Positions 45,388-55,173 are shown, counted from the first letter of the stretch. The stretch is DNA of 64,000 nucleotides from Segetibacter sp. (GCA_028288485.1 JAQBNO010000048.1:1-64000), one strand, 5' to 3'. Numbers and translations: made by a program. Notes: a model not told the origin generated them from the letters alone.

Positions 45388-46584
45388 TCATGTTACATCG
45401 CTTAAGGTTTTTTGGCTGTCTCTGTTTTTAAACAATGCTGCAAACATTGTATCAGCTTTAATTTCATATCCCTTCAATAGTTGCATTTTCATTAAGGTCA
45501 GTCCACCTTGTTTTTGAATAAATTCAACCACCTCTTCATTTTCCTTTTTAAACACCGAGCACGTGATATATAGCAGATAACCCCCTTTTTTTAAAAAAGG
45601 AATTGTATTTGCAGCGATACTCTTCTGGAGGTAGCTGTACCTGGTTATTTCGTGCTGCTTAAAAAACAAAAGCTGTTCGGGAGTACGACTCCAGGTTCCT
45701 GAACCGCTGCACGGAGCGTCACATATTATTACATCAAACCTTTTACTTCCTACAGAAGTCTCCAGGTTTTTTTTACCGGTAAGATCAGCGATAAAAGACT
45801 GGTAACCTTTAATACCTGCTTCCTTAAACCGGCGTTCAAGATTATGAATAATAGATGGTCTGACGTCTGAAACGGTAAGTTCAATACCAGGAAGCAGATC
45901 GCAAGCCATAATTGATTTACCGCCACTTGCAGCACAACTATCCCACACTTTTACAGGCTTTTGCAGATCTGTTGCCCTAAGTAACTCTCCTACTCTTTGC
46001 GAATTCAAATCCTGGATGACAACTTCGGTATTAATTTCCAACACTTGTTCCAGCTTTGTTCCGTTTTCAAAAGCAAGACAAGTTTCATCAATTTCTTCGA
46101 AAGTGATTTTTGCAGCAGCCAGTTTCTTTTTCACAATTGCCCCTTTTCCCGGCCTTACCCTTGCAAATAATTTCGGTTGAATAAGGAATGAAGTATTAAA
46201 CGTCCTGGGGTCTATGCCTTCAGATAGTTCATTATTAAAAGGAAAAATAGTTTCTACATCAATACCTGTTAGCGGAAGTTTTTCAGCAACAGATAAAGAG
46301 GTTATCTCATTCCATCCAGGCTTTTCGTTTTGCAACAAATCATTTGATTGGTCTGTCGCCAAAAAAAGGCCCGCTAATATTTTCTCCTCAAAACTTTCGC
46401 TCTTTATGGCCCCACCCGTCCTGAAATAATTATAACATAACGAACTTATGGTTCTTCTGTCGCGTGAGCCGTATTTTTTTTCTTTCGAAAAAAAGTTTTT
46501 AAGAAAAGCACTCAAAGGCATCTCACCTTTGTATTGTTGAAGAATTGCTATAGCTGTATTAAGGTGAGAGTAGAATCGCGACAT
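45388..46584 (-). CDS. RsmB/NOP-family RNA m5C methyltransferase
   Basis: SAM-dependent methyltransferase of 398 aa that makes 5-methylcytosine in rRNA or tRNA. The N-terminal NusB-like region (about 1-130) contains YGSRDRRTISSLCYNYFR. The Rossmann domain holds motif I WDSCAASGGKSIMACDLL, the catalytic DAPCSGSGTWSRTPE with motif IV Cys, and motif VI YITCSVFKKENEEVV with the nucleophilic Cys. Substrate position is unknown (16S C967-type by similarity of architecture). It converges with the subtilase gene. The divergent side holds the nucleotidyltransferase pseudogene. Confidence 0.9.
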   Translation of the reverse strand: MSRFYSHLNTAIAILQQYKGEMPLSAFLKNFFSKEKKYGSRDRRTISSLCYNYFRTGGAIKSESFEEKILAGLFLATDQSNDLLQNEKPGWNEITSLSVAEKLPLTGIDVETIFPFNNELSEGIDPRTFNTSFLIQPKLFARVRPGKGAIVKKKLAAAKITFEEIDETCLAFENGTKLEQVLEINTEVVIQDLNSQRVGELLRATDLQKPVKVWDSCAASGGKSIMACDLLPGIELTVSDVRPSIIHNLERRFKEAGIKGYQSFIADLTGKKNLETSVGSKRFDVIICDAPCSGSGTWSRTPEQLLFFKQHEITRYSYLQKSIAANTIPFLKKGGYLLYITCSVFKKENEEVVEFIQKQGGLTLMKMQLLKGYEIKADTMFAALFKNRDSQKTLSDVT

Positions 46585-46639
46585 AGTGGTAAATGCAATA
46601 GTACAATAATGTTTGAAAAGAATCGTAGAGAGAAAACGG

Positions 46640-47116
46640 TGAAGAGAACACCGCGGTTGCCCATGGTATCGATTTGGTGATCAATGAACCCAATAGTGAT
46701 TCCTGCTTTAATCAATGCATTTCCAACCACCTCAATATTATTTATCTGAAAGTGCCATCGTTGATGCAATTCGACATAATTCAATGTGCAACTTGCCCGA
46801 TACAACCCGAGGCGATAAAATTGATTTTTGGATTCTCACAGATAACCCTTTTGATCAATCACGATTTTCAAGAAAGTATAAAGAGGATTTGTCGGTGATG
46901 ATAATGGCAGTATCTTCTCCTGAAGACACTATTTCGATGAAATCCCGTTGGGCCATTCTTTCAGGAGGAAGTGAAAAACAATTTATTGATGCTTTACGGG
47001 TATATGAAGTGTAGTATGAAAAACGGGATTTGAATGATATTGAAACACGGGTTAAGAAACTCAGAACATAAAGTCTTTGGGAAAGACTGAAGAGAGAAGC
47101 AAGGCCTATTATGTAG
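46640..47116 (+). pseudogene. Decayed nucleotidyltransferase-like gene
   Basis: A coherent protein can be pieced together across three frames: AHGIDLVIN in one, INAFPTTS in a second, and LSESAIVDAIRHNSMCNL, RGDKIDFWILTDNPFDQSRF, SPEDTISMKSRWAILSGGSE and KQFIDALRVYEV in a third. The third frame continues through a TAG (47012..47014) into YEKRDLNDIETRVKKLRT, then a TAA, then SLWERLKREA, stopping at 47116. Two in-frame stops and at least two frameshifts mean it is dead. The SPEDTI and DALRVYEV segments resemble small nucleotidyltransferase-fold proteins related to toxin-antitoxin or abortive-infection systems (from memory). The 5' end is uncertain. Confidence 0.65.
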
Positions 47117-47225
47117 TCTATATTATTTCAAAAAAGCTTTCTTTTTAACACATCCGTTCTTCCCTTCGTGCTGAATTGGAATTGCACAAAGAACCTGAAT
47201 TAGTCCATAATAAGCGATCAAGCGA

Positions 47226-48851
47226 TTACTCACCCTCAATCTTCACCCTTCGCAATTCCAATAAATTCAAAGCATTTGGCCTCATATTCTTAACATTGGT
47301 GTTTACCAGGTGAATGGCCATGTCGTACCATAAAGGAACAACCGGTGCATCATTTATTACCATCTGGTCCATTTGCCGGTATAAAGCATAACGAACGCTG
47401 TCATTCACTTCAAGCAGGGCTTTCTCGTACAGCACGTCAAATGCAGGATTTTTATATTGGGTGTAGTTTGGCGGCGCAGGATTTTTACTATAAAACATGG
47501 CCATGTAATTTTCAGCATCCGGATAATCGGCCATCCAGCTTCCCCTGAAAAATGCTGCCGTAGACTTCGCTGTATGTTCAAGTAGTAAACTCTTCTGAAT
47601 AACCTCTACCTGCACTTTTATCCCTGTTTCTTCCAGTTGCTTTGCAACAAAACTTCCAATGTCGGCATAAATAGGGATGGTGAGCAACGTAATAACAGGC
47701 AAACCTTTGCCATTTTCAAAGCCTGCCTCTTTCAATAATTGCCTCGCCTTTGCAGGATCATATGGATAACCTTTTACCATTTCTGCATTCCTCGACGGCA
47801 AACCGCCGGGAACAAATCCGCCTTCAGCCGCTGTCCCGATCGAGTTGCGCATGTACATCGTCAGCTTATCACGATTAATTGAACTGTTAATTGCCTGCCT
47901 AAGGGCTTTTATTCTCAGCGGCGAGTTCTTCACAACGGGGTTATTTTCGTCAACAAGGATTCCGAGGTACTCAGTGTTCAAAAAGGGATGTTTTTGTAGT
48001 ATGATCTTTTGCTGCCAGTCTTTTCGAAGCTCGCCAGCCTTTGTAAGCACTTCATCTTTAAAGGAAGGATCGATATCATTTACAAAACTTAACTCCCGCT
48101 GCTGGAAAGCAAGAAACTCAGTAGCCTTGCTATCAAGAAAGGAAACTTTAATAGCATCTAAATAAGGTAACGGTTTTCCCTGTTCGTCTTTTTCAAAATA
48201 GTGCGGATTTTTATGCAGTACGAGTGCCTGTCCTTCCTCCCAAAAATGAAACCGGAAAGGACCTGTGCCGCAGGGATGGCTTCGAAAATCTTTACCGTAC
48301 TTTTCCACGACCTCCTTTGGTACAACGCTGCAGTATTGCATGGTCAAGATTCCCATGATAGGGTGAAAAGGACGAATGAGTGTAAGTTGAAAGGTAGAAT
48401 CATTAACGGCGGTAAAACCATGAGTGGAATCCACCCTGTTATTAAAGATCCATGCTCCGCTGCTCGCAGTGGCTTTATCCATGATCCTGCTAAAGCTGTA
48501 GACTACGTCAGCGGCATTCATTTTCCTTCCTTTACCATTATCGAAGGCTTCGTTGTCGTGAAACAGAACGTCGTTACGCAGGTGGAAGGTATAAGTAAGC
48601 CGGTCGTTGCTTACTTCCCAGCTTTTTGCCAGGGAAGGAACAATGTTGAGGTTACTATCGGTTTCAACCAGCGTATTATATAGTTGGTGAGCCGCCCATA
48701 TCGGGGCCTGGCTTTTTGCAAATGCGGGGTCTAACGTAGCAATGCCTTCCTGGACATTATATGAAAACACCTGGAGTTGATGGCTACTTCTGGAAGCGCA
48801 GCCGCAAAGCAAATGGCAAAGAGATAGTATGAGAATGAGAATTTTGAACAA
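47226..48851 (-). CDS. ABC transporter substrate-binding lipoprotein (SBP family 5)
   Basis: Oligopeptide/dipeptide-type solute-binding protein of about 541 aa, anchored as a lipoprotein (signal with LSLCHLLCGC, Cys lipidated). The family 5 signature YTFHLRNDVLFHDNEAF follows the N-terminal lobe start. Later segments such as VSFLDSKATEFLAFQQ and LRQAINSSINRDKL fit the fold. It would capture peptides or nickel/sugar ligands for a permease not encoded nearby. The start is uncertain: no ATG fits. TTG at 48851 gives a proper lipoprotein leader. A longer TTG start at 48968 falls in a repeat and gives no leader. Confidence 0.85.
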   Translation of the reverse strand: MFKILILILSLCHLLCGCASRSSHQLQVFSYNVQEGIATLDPAFAKSQAPIWAAHQLYNTLVETDSNLNIVPSLAKSWEVSNDRLTYTFHLRNDVLFHDNEAFDNGKGRKMNAADVVYSFSRIMDKATASSGAWIFNNRVDSTHGFTAVNDSTFQLTLIRPFHPIMGILTMQYCSVVPKEVVEKYGKDFRSHPCGTGPFRFHFWEEGQALVLHKNPHYFEKDEQGKPLPYLDAIKVSFLDSKATEFLAFQQRELSFVNDIDPSFKDEVLTKAGELRKDWQQKIILQKHPFLNTEYLGILVDENNPVVKNSPLRIKALRQAINSSINRDKLTMYMRNSIGTAAEGGFVPGGLPSRNAEMVKGYPYDPAKARQLLKEAGFENGKGLPVITLLTIPIYADIGSFVAKQLEETGIKVQVEVIQKSLLLEHTAKSTAAFFRGSWMADYPDAENYMAMFYSKNPAPPNYTQYKNPAFDVLYEKALLEVNDSVRYALYRQMDQMVINDAPVVPLWYDMAIHLVNTNVKNMRPNALNLLELRRVKIEGE

Positions 48852-48962
48852 TTTGTTATTGTTTTTGCAAACATAGACAATTGCTATTTTGTATGAACCG
48901 GGAGCTTCGGGATTAGTAAGATTTGTGATTGGCTGTTTGAAAAAGAGGCTCTCTGCTTTGAC

Positions 48963-48986
48963 GTACAAGTGAGTGACACAACGATG
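48963..48986 (+). repeat. CAACGATG-family repeat, short copy
   Basis: Reads GTACAAGTGAGTGAC then ACAACGATG. It lies between the divergent substrate-binding protein and M1 peptidase genes. A TTG inside it gives a false upstream start for the former. Confidence 0.8.
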
Positions 48987-49120
48987 TCGAAAAGAGTTAA
49001 TGTTGCCGGCTACATAATAAAGTTATAACTACAAGCACTGGTCGCCATGCATCGGTTAAAAAAAAATCTGTCATCCGTCATCCTTACTCACATTCCCACA
49101 CAAATCCCTACTTTTAAAAA

Positions 49121-50815
49121 ATGAAATTGAAAGGCATTATTCTAATTACCGGAAGTTTGTTTTCATCTGTCTTTTCAAAAGCCCAGCTTATGGACGGAAA
49201 AAAACAATTTACAAAAGCCGACACGCTTAGGGGAAGTATAACCGATTTCCGGAAAGGGTGGGATGTTTTAAAATATGACCTCACCGTTCAACCGGCCTTC
49301 GAAAGCAAAACTATTACTGGTAAAAACACAATCACCTATAACGAAACGCTGCCGGTACGTACTATGCAGATCGATCTGCAGCAACCCTTAATAATCGACA
49401 GCATCACAGGCCCAAATAATACCAGTTATACATTCAGAAGGGATGATAATGTTTGCTTCGTTCATTTGAGGGATAGCACGGCAAAATATAAATTTTTACC
49501 AGGAATAAGAACACTCACTATCTACTATCATGGCGCGCCAAAGGAAGCAAAAAGAGCACCGTGGGATGGTGGACTGGTTTGGCAAACAGATATAACAGGT
49601 AGTCCGTGGATTGCTACTGCGTGCCAGGGGCTGGGCGCAAGTGTATGGTGGCCGTGCAAAGATCACCAAAGCGATGAGCCCGACAACGGTATGACCATAA
49701 ATATTATTGCTCCGGATACTTTATGCGCCGTCAGCAATGGCAGGTTAAAACACGTTTCTGCCGCTCGAAAAGGCAATAAGACATGGACCTGGGAGGTGAA
49801 AAACCCAATAAATAATTACGATGCTACGATGAATATTGGCAAATACACACACTGGAACGACACACTTATGGGTGAGGCTGGAAAACTTGATCTTCAATAT
49901 TGGGTGCTGGATTATAACCTGGACGTAGCGAAAAAACAATTCGAACAGGTGAAGCCGATGCTGCACAGCCATGAGCACTGGTTTGGAAAGTATCCTTTTT
50001 ACGAAGATGGTTATAAACTGGTTGAAACACCTTTTTTAGGCATGGAACACCAGAGCGCTGTTGCTTACGGAAACGATTACAAAAACGGCTATCGCGGCAC
50101 CGATCTGAGTGGCACCGGATGGGGATTGAAGTGGGATTTTATTATTATTCACGAAAGTGGCCACGAATGGTTCGGAAATAATATCACTTCAAACGACCTG
50201 GCCGATATGTGGCTGCACGAAGGTTTCACCAGCTACAGTGAAACATTATATACCGAAAGGATATTTGGCAAGGAAGCGGCCGACGCCTATTGCTACGGCC
50301 TAAGAAAAAATATTAAAAACGACGCAACGATCATTGGCATCTACGGTGTTAATGAAGAAGGCAGCGGCGACATGTATTATAAAGGCGGAAATATGCTTCA
50401 CACAATCAGGAAAGCCATAAATAATGATGAAAAATTCAGGGAAATTTTAAGGGGTTTGAACAGCCATTTTTATCACCAGGCTGTTACTACCCGGCAGGTT
50501 GAAGATTACATTTCTACTCGAAGTGGCATCGACTTTTCCAAAGTATTCGATCAGTATTTGAGAACCACCCAAATTCCTGTTTTAGAATATTACTTTTCTA
50601 AAAACCGGCAGAAAATTTCCTTCAGGTGGAGTAACTGCGTGCCTGGTTTTAATTTACCCGTAATAGTGCGTAATGAAGATGCAGAACTTAGCTTGCCTGC
50701 AACAGAAAAATGGAAGAGCGTACCCGTAACAAAAGAACAAACCCGGATGCCAATTGTTCCTGTTACAGAAAAGAATTATTATATCAGTGTAACTGCGGTT
50801 AAAGCTAAAGAATAG
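49121..50815 (+). CDS. Exported M1-family metallopeptidase
   Basis: Zinc aminopeptidase of the M1 (gluzincin) family, 564 aa with a signal peptide (about 1-21, ending FSKAQ). The zinc site is intact: HESGH with His344, catalytic Glu345 and His348, and the third ligand Glu367 in LHEGFTSYSE, at the correct 18-residue spacing. The exopeptidase motif GMEHQS replaces the classical GAMEN. The N-terminal beta saddle (about 40-240) precedes it. It lacks the C-terminal helical ERAP-like domain, giving the compact form common in Bacteroidota. Expected in the periplasm, where it removes N-terminal residues from peptides. Confidence 0.93.
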   Translation: MKLKGIILITGSLFSSVFSKAQLMDGKKQFTKADTLRGSITDFRKGWDVLKYDLTVQPAFESKTITGKNTITYNETLPVRTMQIDLQQPLIIDSITGPNNTSYTFRRDDNVCFVHLRDSTAKYKFLPGIRTLTIYYHGAPKEAKRAPWDGGLVWQTDITGSPWIATACQGLGASVWWPCKDHQSDEPDNGMTINIIAPDTLCAVSNGRLKHVSAARKGNKTWTWEVKNPINNYDATMNIGKYTHWNDTLMGEAGKLDLQYWVLDYNLDVAKKQFEQVKPMLHSHEHWFGKYPFYEDGYKLVETPFLGMEHQSAVAYGNDYKNGYRGTDLSGTGWGLKWDFIIIHESGHEWFGNNITSNDLADMWLHEGFTSYSETLYTERIFGKEAADAYCYGLRKNIKNDATIIGIYGVNEEGSGDMYYKGGNMLHTIRKAINNDEKFREILRGLNSHFYHQAVTTRQVEDYISTRSGIDFSKVFDQYLRTTQIPVLEYYFSKNRQKISFRWSNCVPGFNLPVIVRNEDAELSLPATEKWKSVPVTKEQTRMPIVPVTEKNYYISVTAVKAKE

Positions 50816-51090
50816 CTTTTTTTGACCAACAGTTAACCTTTGTGCCGATTGTTGCCCGGATGATCTCTTTGGTGATATCACTCACGTTTACTGTAGGATC
50901 ATTATTCATCCTTTCTTTTCTTCGAGAAGCATGATTGACACCGCTAAGGAATAAATGCAAAATAGCCGACATTCATCTGGTCATATTAAATTGATATAGC
51001 TCCTCCTGCGATTGGCTACATTATTGCATCTTCGCATTTTTCTGGCACTGAAACCATTAAAATTTTTATCAACTAATAAAATTTGATAAC

Positions 51091-51972
51091 GTGAGATTAG
51101 CCGCAATAGATATAGGTAGTAATGCCGCCAGGTTATTAATTTCAGACGTGATTGAAGGCGTAGGACATCCACCCGAATTCAGCAAGCTTAACCTTGTCCG
51201 CGTTCCTTTACGTTTGGGATTTGACGTTTTTGAGACAGGCGAAATATCAGAACATAGAATAAATATGATCCTGGAAGGAATGAAGGCATACAGCCATTTG
51301 CTTAAGTTGTATGAAGTTGAGCACCTTATTGCTTATGCCACCAGTGCCATGCGGGATGCGAAAAATGGAAAGGAGATCATCAAAAAGGTAAAAGACGAAA
51401 CTGGCATTGGTATCGAAATAATCAGTGGCGACCTTGAGGCTAATATCATTTACGAAACCCATGTGGCTGAAAATATGGATGTCAACAACAGCTACCTCTA
51501 CATAGACGTTGGCGGTGGAAGCACCGAATTAAATTTTTTTACAGAGGGCAAATTAATTTTCAAAAAATCGTTCAACATTGGCACAATCAGGTTGCTGAAG
51601 AACCTCGTAGAGGAAAGGACGTGGAACGAAATGAAAGACCTTGTCAAAGCCAACACCAGGGGATATAAAAAGATTATCGCCATAGGAACGGGTGGAAATA
51701 TCAATAAAATATTTTCGATAAGTAAGAAAAAAGACGGCAAGCCACTGGAACTGAACTTACTGAAAGATTATTACAAAGAGTTTTCCAGCGTTTCGCTGAA
51801 AGAGCGCATCCGGCTGTTTAAGTTTCGTGAAGACAGGGCAGATGTAATTGTTCCTGCTTTACAGATCTATATTAATGTTATGCGCTGGGCCGATGCCGAC
51901 GAAATACTTGTACCTAAAATTGGTTTGGTAGACGGACTTGTGCAGCATTTGTATAGCGAGTTGAGAAAGTAA
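51091..51972 (+). CDS. Ppx/GppA-family phosphatase
   Basis: Exopolyphosphatase/pppGpp-phosphohydrolase-family protein of 293 aa with the actin-like ATPase fold. It has phosphate-1 motif AAIDIGSNAARLLISD (residues 4-19), YATSAMRDAKNG (the family TxAxRxAxN), phosphate-2 YIDVGGGSTELNFF, and the adenosine-type IAIGTGGNINK. The length equals the core domain only. The C-terminal HD-like domain of E. coli Ppx and GppA is absent, as in short Bacteroidota forms. The start codon is GTG at 51091; no in-frame ATG fits. Role: degradation of polyphosphate or of (p)ppGpp. Confidence 0.88.
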   Translation: MRLAAIDIGSNAARLLISDVIEGVGHPPEFSKLNLVRVPLRLGFDVFETGEISEHRINMILEGMKAYSHLLKLYEVEHLIAYATSAMRDAKNGKEIIKKVKDETGIGIEIISGDLEANIIYETHVAENMDVNNSYLYIDVGGGSTELNFFTEGKLIFKKSFNIGTIRLLKNLVEERTWNEMKDLVKANTRGYKKIIAIGTGGNINKIFSISKKKDGKPLELNLLKDYYKEFSSVSLKERIRLFKFREDRADVIVPALQIYINVMRWADADEILVPKIGLVDGLVQHLYSELRK

Positions 51973-52085
51973 GAACCGTGATTTGAAAATTAAAATGATA
52001 ATAGAAAATAAAAAACTGTTTGTTTGATCTTCCCATTTCGGAGTGATGTAGAATAAATGGGATGAGTAATACATAATTTTATCTG

Positions 52086-52093
52086 TATTTTTG
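52086..52093 (+). promoter_or_regulatory. Candidate -7 box upstream of panB
   Basis: TATTTTTG matches TAnnTTTG and would leave a leader of about 100 nt before panB. No -33 element was seen at the usual distance. Confidence 0.3.
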
Positions 52094-52198
52094 CGCCTTT
52101 CCGATGGGTTCTATTAGAGCATGTTTTATTCTAACGTAGAGCCATACTCCCCTCCCATCTCGAATTTCGAAATTTTATACAATTTCTAATACAAAGAG

Positions 52199-53014
52199 AT
52201 GTCTGTTAATAAACTAATCAAAAAAGTAACTACCAATACACTTCTACGGCTAAAGGTAAACGCGGAAAAAATATCAATGATAACAGCATACGATTTTTCG
52301 TTTGCGAAATTGTTCGATAAGGCGGGCATCGATGTAATTCTTGTTGGCGACAGTGCAAGCAATGTAATGGCCGGCCATGATTCAACTTTGCCCATCACCT
52401 TAGACCAGATGATCTACCACGCAGCTTCCGTTATTCGTGGAACGGAAAGAGCGCTTGTTGTTGTTGATCTTCCATTTGGATCTTACCAGTCGAATAGTGA
52501 CATTGCTCTTGCTTCAGCCATCCGCATCATGAAGGAAACAGGCGCTCACGCACTCAAGCTTGAAGGCGGCGAAGAAGTGGTTGACAGTATAAAACGGATT
52601 GTCAGCGCGGGTATCCCCGTAATGGGGCATTTGGGTCTAACGCCCCAATCTATTCATAAGTTTGGCACCTACGTTGTGAGGGCCCGGGAAGAAGCCGAAG
52701 CGAACAAACTAAGAAACGATGCACTAATACTTCAGGAAGCCGGCTGCTTTGGAGTTGTGCTTGAAAAAATTCCTGCAGCACTGGCTAAAGAAGTAACTGA
52801 AAGCCTTGTGATACCTACCATTGGTATTGGCGCAGGTATGCATTGTAACGGCCAGGTATTGGTAATGCACGATTTGCTGGGTATAAATACCGAATTTAAA
52901 CCCAGGTTTTTACGCACCTACCTTAATATGGCCGAACAGGTTACCGACGCAGTAAAACAATATATCGCCGATGTAAAAAATAAAGAGTTCCCCAACGAGA
53001 CTGAACAGTATTGA
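52199..53014 (+). CDS. panB: 3-methyl-2-oxobutanoate hydroxymethyltransferase (ketopantoate hydroxymethyltransferase)
   Basis: First committed step of pantothenate/CoA synthesis: transfers a hydroxymethyl group from methylene-THF to 2-oxoisovalerate. TIM barrel of 271 aa with the metal ligands Asp51 ([13 protein letters not shown]) and Asp90 ([10 protein letters not shown]), the substrate-site Lys-Glu in [21 protein letters not shown], and the conserved Glu in [11 protein letters not shown] followed by IPTIGIGAG. The start codon ATG at 52199 opens a family-typical N-terminus. It is cytoplasmic and decameric in the family. A perfect 11-bp hairpin follows at 53021..53046. Confidence 0.96.
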   Translation: MSVNKLIKKVTTNTLLRLKVNAEKISMITAYDFSFAKLFDKAGIDVILVGDSASNVMAGHDSTLPITLDQMIYHAASVIRGTERALVVVDLPFGSYQSNSDIALASAIRIMKETGAHALKLEGGEEVVDSIKRIVSAGIPVMGHLGLTPQSIHKFGTYVVRAREEAEANKLRNDALILQEAGCFGVVLEKIPAALAKEVTESLVIPTIGIGAGMHCNGQVLVMHDLLGINTEFKPRFLRTYLNMAEQVTDAVKQYIADVKNKEFPNETEQY

Positions 53015-53020
53015 TGTAGG

Positions 53021-53046
53021 GTTACCAGTTACCCGTAACTGGTAAC
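53021..53046 (+). terminator. Hairpin after panB
   Basis: A perfect 11-bp stem (53021..53031 with 53036..53046) with a 4-nt CCCG loop and no T tract. It belongs to the CTGGTAACTGG-type degenerate repeat also found at 20578..20612, so it may be a repeat rather than a terminator. Confidence 0.4.
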
Positions 53047-53151
53047 TGGTATCTTGCAACTTCTTTACCTTCACCGATTCTCCATCCCCTTTTGTCCATA
53101 ATGTTCCCAATTTATACTCATCTCCCCTAACTTAGTATAAACCTATCATTT

Positions 53152-54195
53152 TTGAACAGACGATTTCTCACCATAATCATTCATGTTGCAGCCTGGGCCT
53201 GCTTCTTCCTTCTGCCCATCGTATTTTTCCCTCGTCCAAGAGATTCGAATTTTCAAATGAGTGAGGCCACGGTAAGGATGATTGTTTGCTTAGACGCTTT
53301 CCTTGTTGCATTTTATTATTTTAACACCAATGTTCTGATACCAAAGCTGCTCACCAAAAGAAAATGGTTTTGGTATGCACTAACAATTATTTCTGTCCTC
53401 TTTCTTTTCCTTTTACTACCAAAGTTTTTCGAGAGTGCTATCGTGTCTGAAATGTCGGAGAAAGCAAGATTTCGCTATTTGAAACGCAGACATCCGTTTC
53501 TATATCCTTTTACCGGTTCAACCGCAGTGTTCTTTTTGGTGCTAACAGTTAGTACCTGTTCAAAGGTTATCCAGGAATGGCTTGGCATTGAGAAAAAGAA
53601 GCAGGAAATAGAAAATGAAAAGCTGGCGACCGAATTATCGTTTTTAAAGTCGCAGATCAACCCGCATTTTCTTTTTAACACGCTTAATAATATTTATTCG
53701 CTTGCCCTTGTAAAAAGTGATGCCACACCTGATGCTGTCCTTAAGCTTTCATCCATCATGCGGTATGTTTTAAATGAAACCAAACACGATAAAGTTTCAC
53801 TGGAACAGGAAATCCAATTCATCAGGCATTATATCGAATTGCAAAAAATGAGGCTGACAAATAAGGTAAGTATTGATTTTTTATTAGAAGGCGAAATAGA
53901 AGGCAGGCAAATCGCCCCGCTGGTATTAATTCCGTTTGTTGAAAATGCATTCAAGTACGGCATAAGTACCAAAGAAACATCAGCCATTTTTTTTAAAGTA
54001 AAAACAACAGAAAAAACCCTTGAGTTTACATCTCAAAATCATATTGTTACTACTAATAAGGAGCGGCCCGAAAAAACAGGAATTGGTTTAGTAAACACTA
54101 AACGGCGACTAGAGTTACTATATCCTCAAAAACATATACTTACTGTTACCGAAGAAAACAATCAATTTTTAGTTCACCTCACACTTTTTAATTAA
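53152..54195 (+). CDS. LytS-type sensor histidine kinase
   Basis: Membrane histidine kinase of 347 aa of the His_kinase (LytS/YehU) class. Four hydrophobic helices (about residues 5-25, 40-60, 75-92, 118-135) form the sensor. A coiled stretch (KKKQEIENEKLATELSFLKS) precedes the phospho-accepting His172 in QINPHFLFNTLNNI, and the ATPase lobe has VENAFKYG and GIGLVNTKRRLELLY. It starts at TTG 53152, as no ATG fits. Its stop overlaps the start of the response regulator gene by one base (TAATG), so they form one operon and a two-component system. Confidence 0.9.
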   Translation: MNRRFLTIIIHVAAWACFFLLPIVFFPRPRDSNFQMSEATVRMIVCLDAFLVAFYYFNTNVLIPKLLTKRKWFWYALTIISVLFLFLLLPKFFESAIVSEMSEKARFRYLKRRHPFLYPFTGSTAVFFLVLTVSTCSKVIQEWLGIEKKKQEIENEKLATELSFLKSQINPHFLFNTLNNIYSLALVKSDATPDAVLKLSSIMRYVLNETKHDKVSLEQEIQFIRHYIELQKMRLTNKVSIDFLLEGEIEGRQIAPLVLIPFVENAFKYGISTKETSAIFFKVKTTEKTLEFTSQNHIVTTNKERPEKTGIGLVNTKRRLELLYPQKHILTVTEENNQFLVHLTLFN

Positions 54196-54893
54196 TGCGC
54201 TGTATTGCTATAGATGATGAGCCACTTGCCCTGCAGATAATAGCAGAATACGCGTCCCGTATTCCATTTCTTTCGCTTCAAAAAACATTTACCGATCCTG
54301 ACGAGGCTTTGGTTTGGCTAAAACAGAATGATGTTGACCTTTTGTTCCTCGACATTCAAATGCCCGATATAAATGGCCTCCAGTACTATAGATTGCTGAG
54401 CAAAAAACCGCCGGTTATTTTTACCACTGCGTACAGCGAATATGCAGTTGAAGGGTTTAATGTAGATGCAGTAGATTATTTACTAAAACCATTTGAGTAC
54501 GACCGATTTCTTAAAGCCGTTTTTAAAGCGCGGGAGTACATCGATTTTTTATCGAACCAGGACTTGCAATTGGCTTCTATCTTTATTAAAGTAGATTACC
54601 AGTTGATGAAGATCAGTTTGAAAGACATCGATCTTATCGAAGGGCTCGATGATTACATCCGTATTCATACAAAGCCTAAGCCCGTCCTTACTTTAATGAC
54701 GTTAAAGAGCCTGCAGGAAAAGTTACCCTCCCACGAATTCGTGCGCCTGCACCGCTCGTACATCGTTCCCGTGAGTAAGATCGAAAGCTTCGGCAAGTCA
54801 AAAATAAAAGTAGCCGGTAAAGAATTACCGGTCGGAAGCAGTTATGGAGAAGCTTACCAGCAGCTTTTGAAGGACAAAGGCCTTGAGCCGTAA
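54195..54893 (+). CDS. LytTR-family response regulator
   Basis: DNA-binding response regulator of 232 aa. The receiver domain (1-118) has the acidic pair Asp7-Asp8, phosphorylated Asp53 (FLDIQMPDING), conserved Thr/Ser in FTTAYSEYA, and Lys in YLLKPFEYD. The LytTR output domain (about 130-230) has IDLIEGLDDYIRIHT and FVRLHRSYIVPV. It receives phosphate from the kinase encoded immediately upstream and should activate genes for envelope, export or adhesion functions. Targets are unknown, and no divergent operon is adjacent. ATG overlaps the kinase stop. Confidence 0.92.
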   Translation: MRCIAIDDEPLALQIIAEYASRIPFLSLQKTFTDPDEALVWLKQNDVDLLFLDIQMPDINGLQYYRLLSKKPPVIFTTAYSEYAVEGFNVDAVDYLLKPFEYDRFLKAVFKAREYIDFLSNQDLQLASIFIKVDYQLMKISLKDIDLIEGLDDYIRIHTKPKPVLTLMTLKSLQEKLPSHEFVRLHRSYIVPVSKIESFGKSKIKVAGKELPVGSSYGEAYQQLLKDKGLEP

Positions 54894-54964
54894 ACTTCCG
54901 AAAGAGAGTTTGAATAAGATCATCGTGTTTGTTTTGTTCTATTTTTTTGGGGACTATCATTGGT

Positions 54965-55019
54965 TTTCTTGGCAACTCCGGTTGTGTCACTCACTTCTAC
55001 CGCATCTTTTCATGGCATC
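54965..55019 (-). repeat. 55-bp repeat, CAACCGG subfamily, copy 3
   Basis: The minus strand reads GATGCCATGAAAAGATGCGG, then TAGAAGTGAGTGACACAACC, then GGAGTTGCC. It shares 45 of 55 positions with each of the other two copies and is antisense to both flanking genes. Confidence 0.8.
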
Positions 55020-55165
55020 TTTTATAAGTGCATACGTGTTAGCGTTAATTAAATGCTGACACAATTATTCGCTCTTTAACTGTTGACAGAGTTGATTGAA
55101 GTTGTACCCGGTTGAAACAGGTCTAATCAATTACACACATCTATCAGCCCTACCCTTACAATAAT

Positions 55166-55173
55166 TATCTTTG
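55166..55173 (+). promoter_or_regulatory. Candidate -7 box of the ALDH7-like gene
   Basis: TATCTTTG matches TAnnTTTG, 38 nt before the start codon. No clear -33 element was found. Confidence 0.4.
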
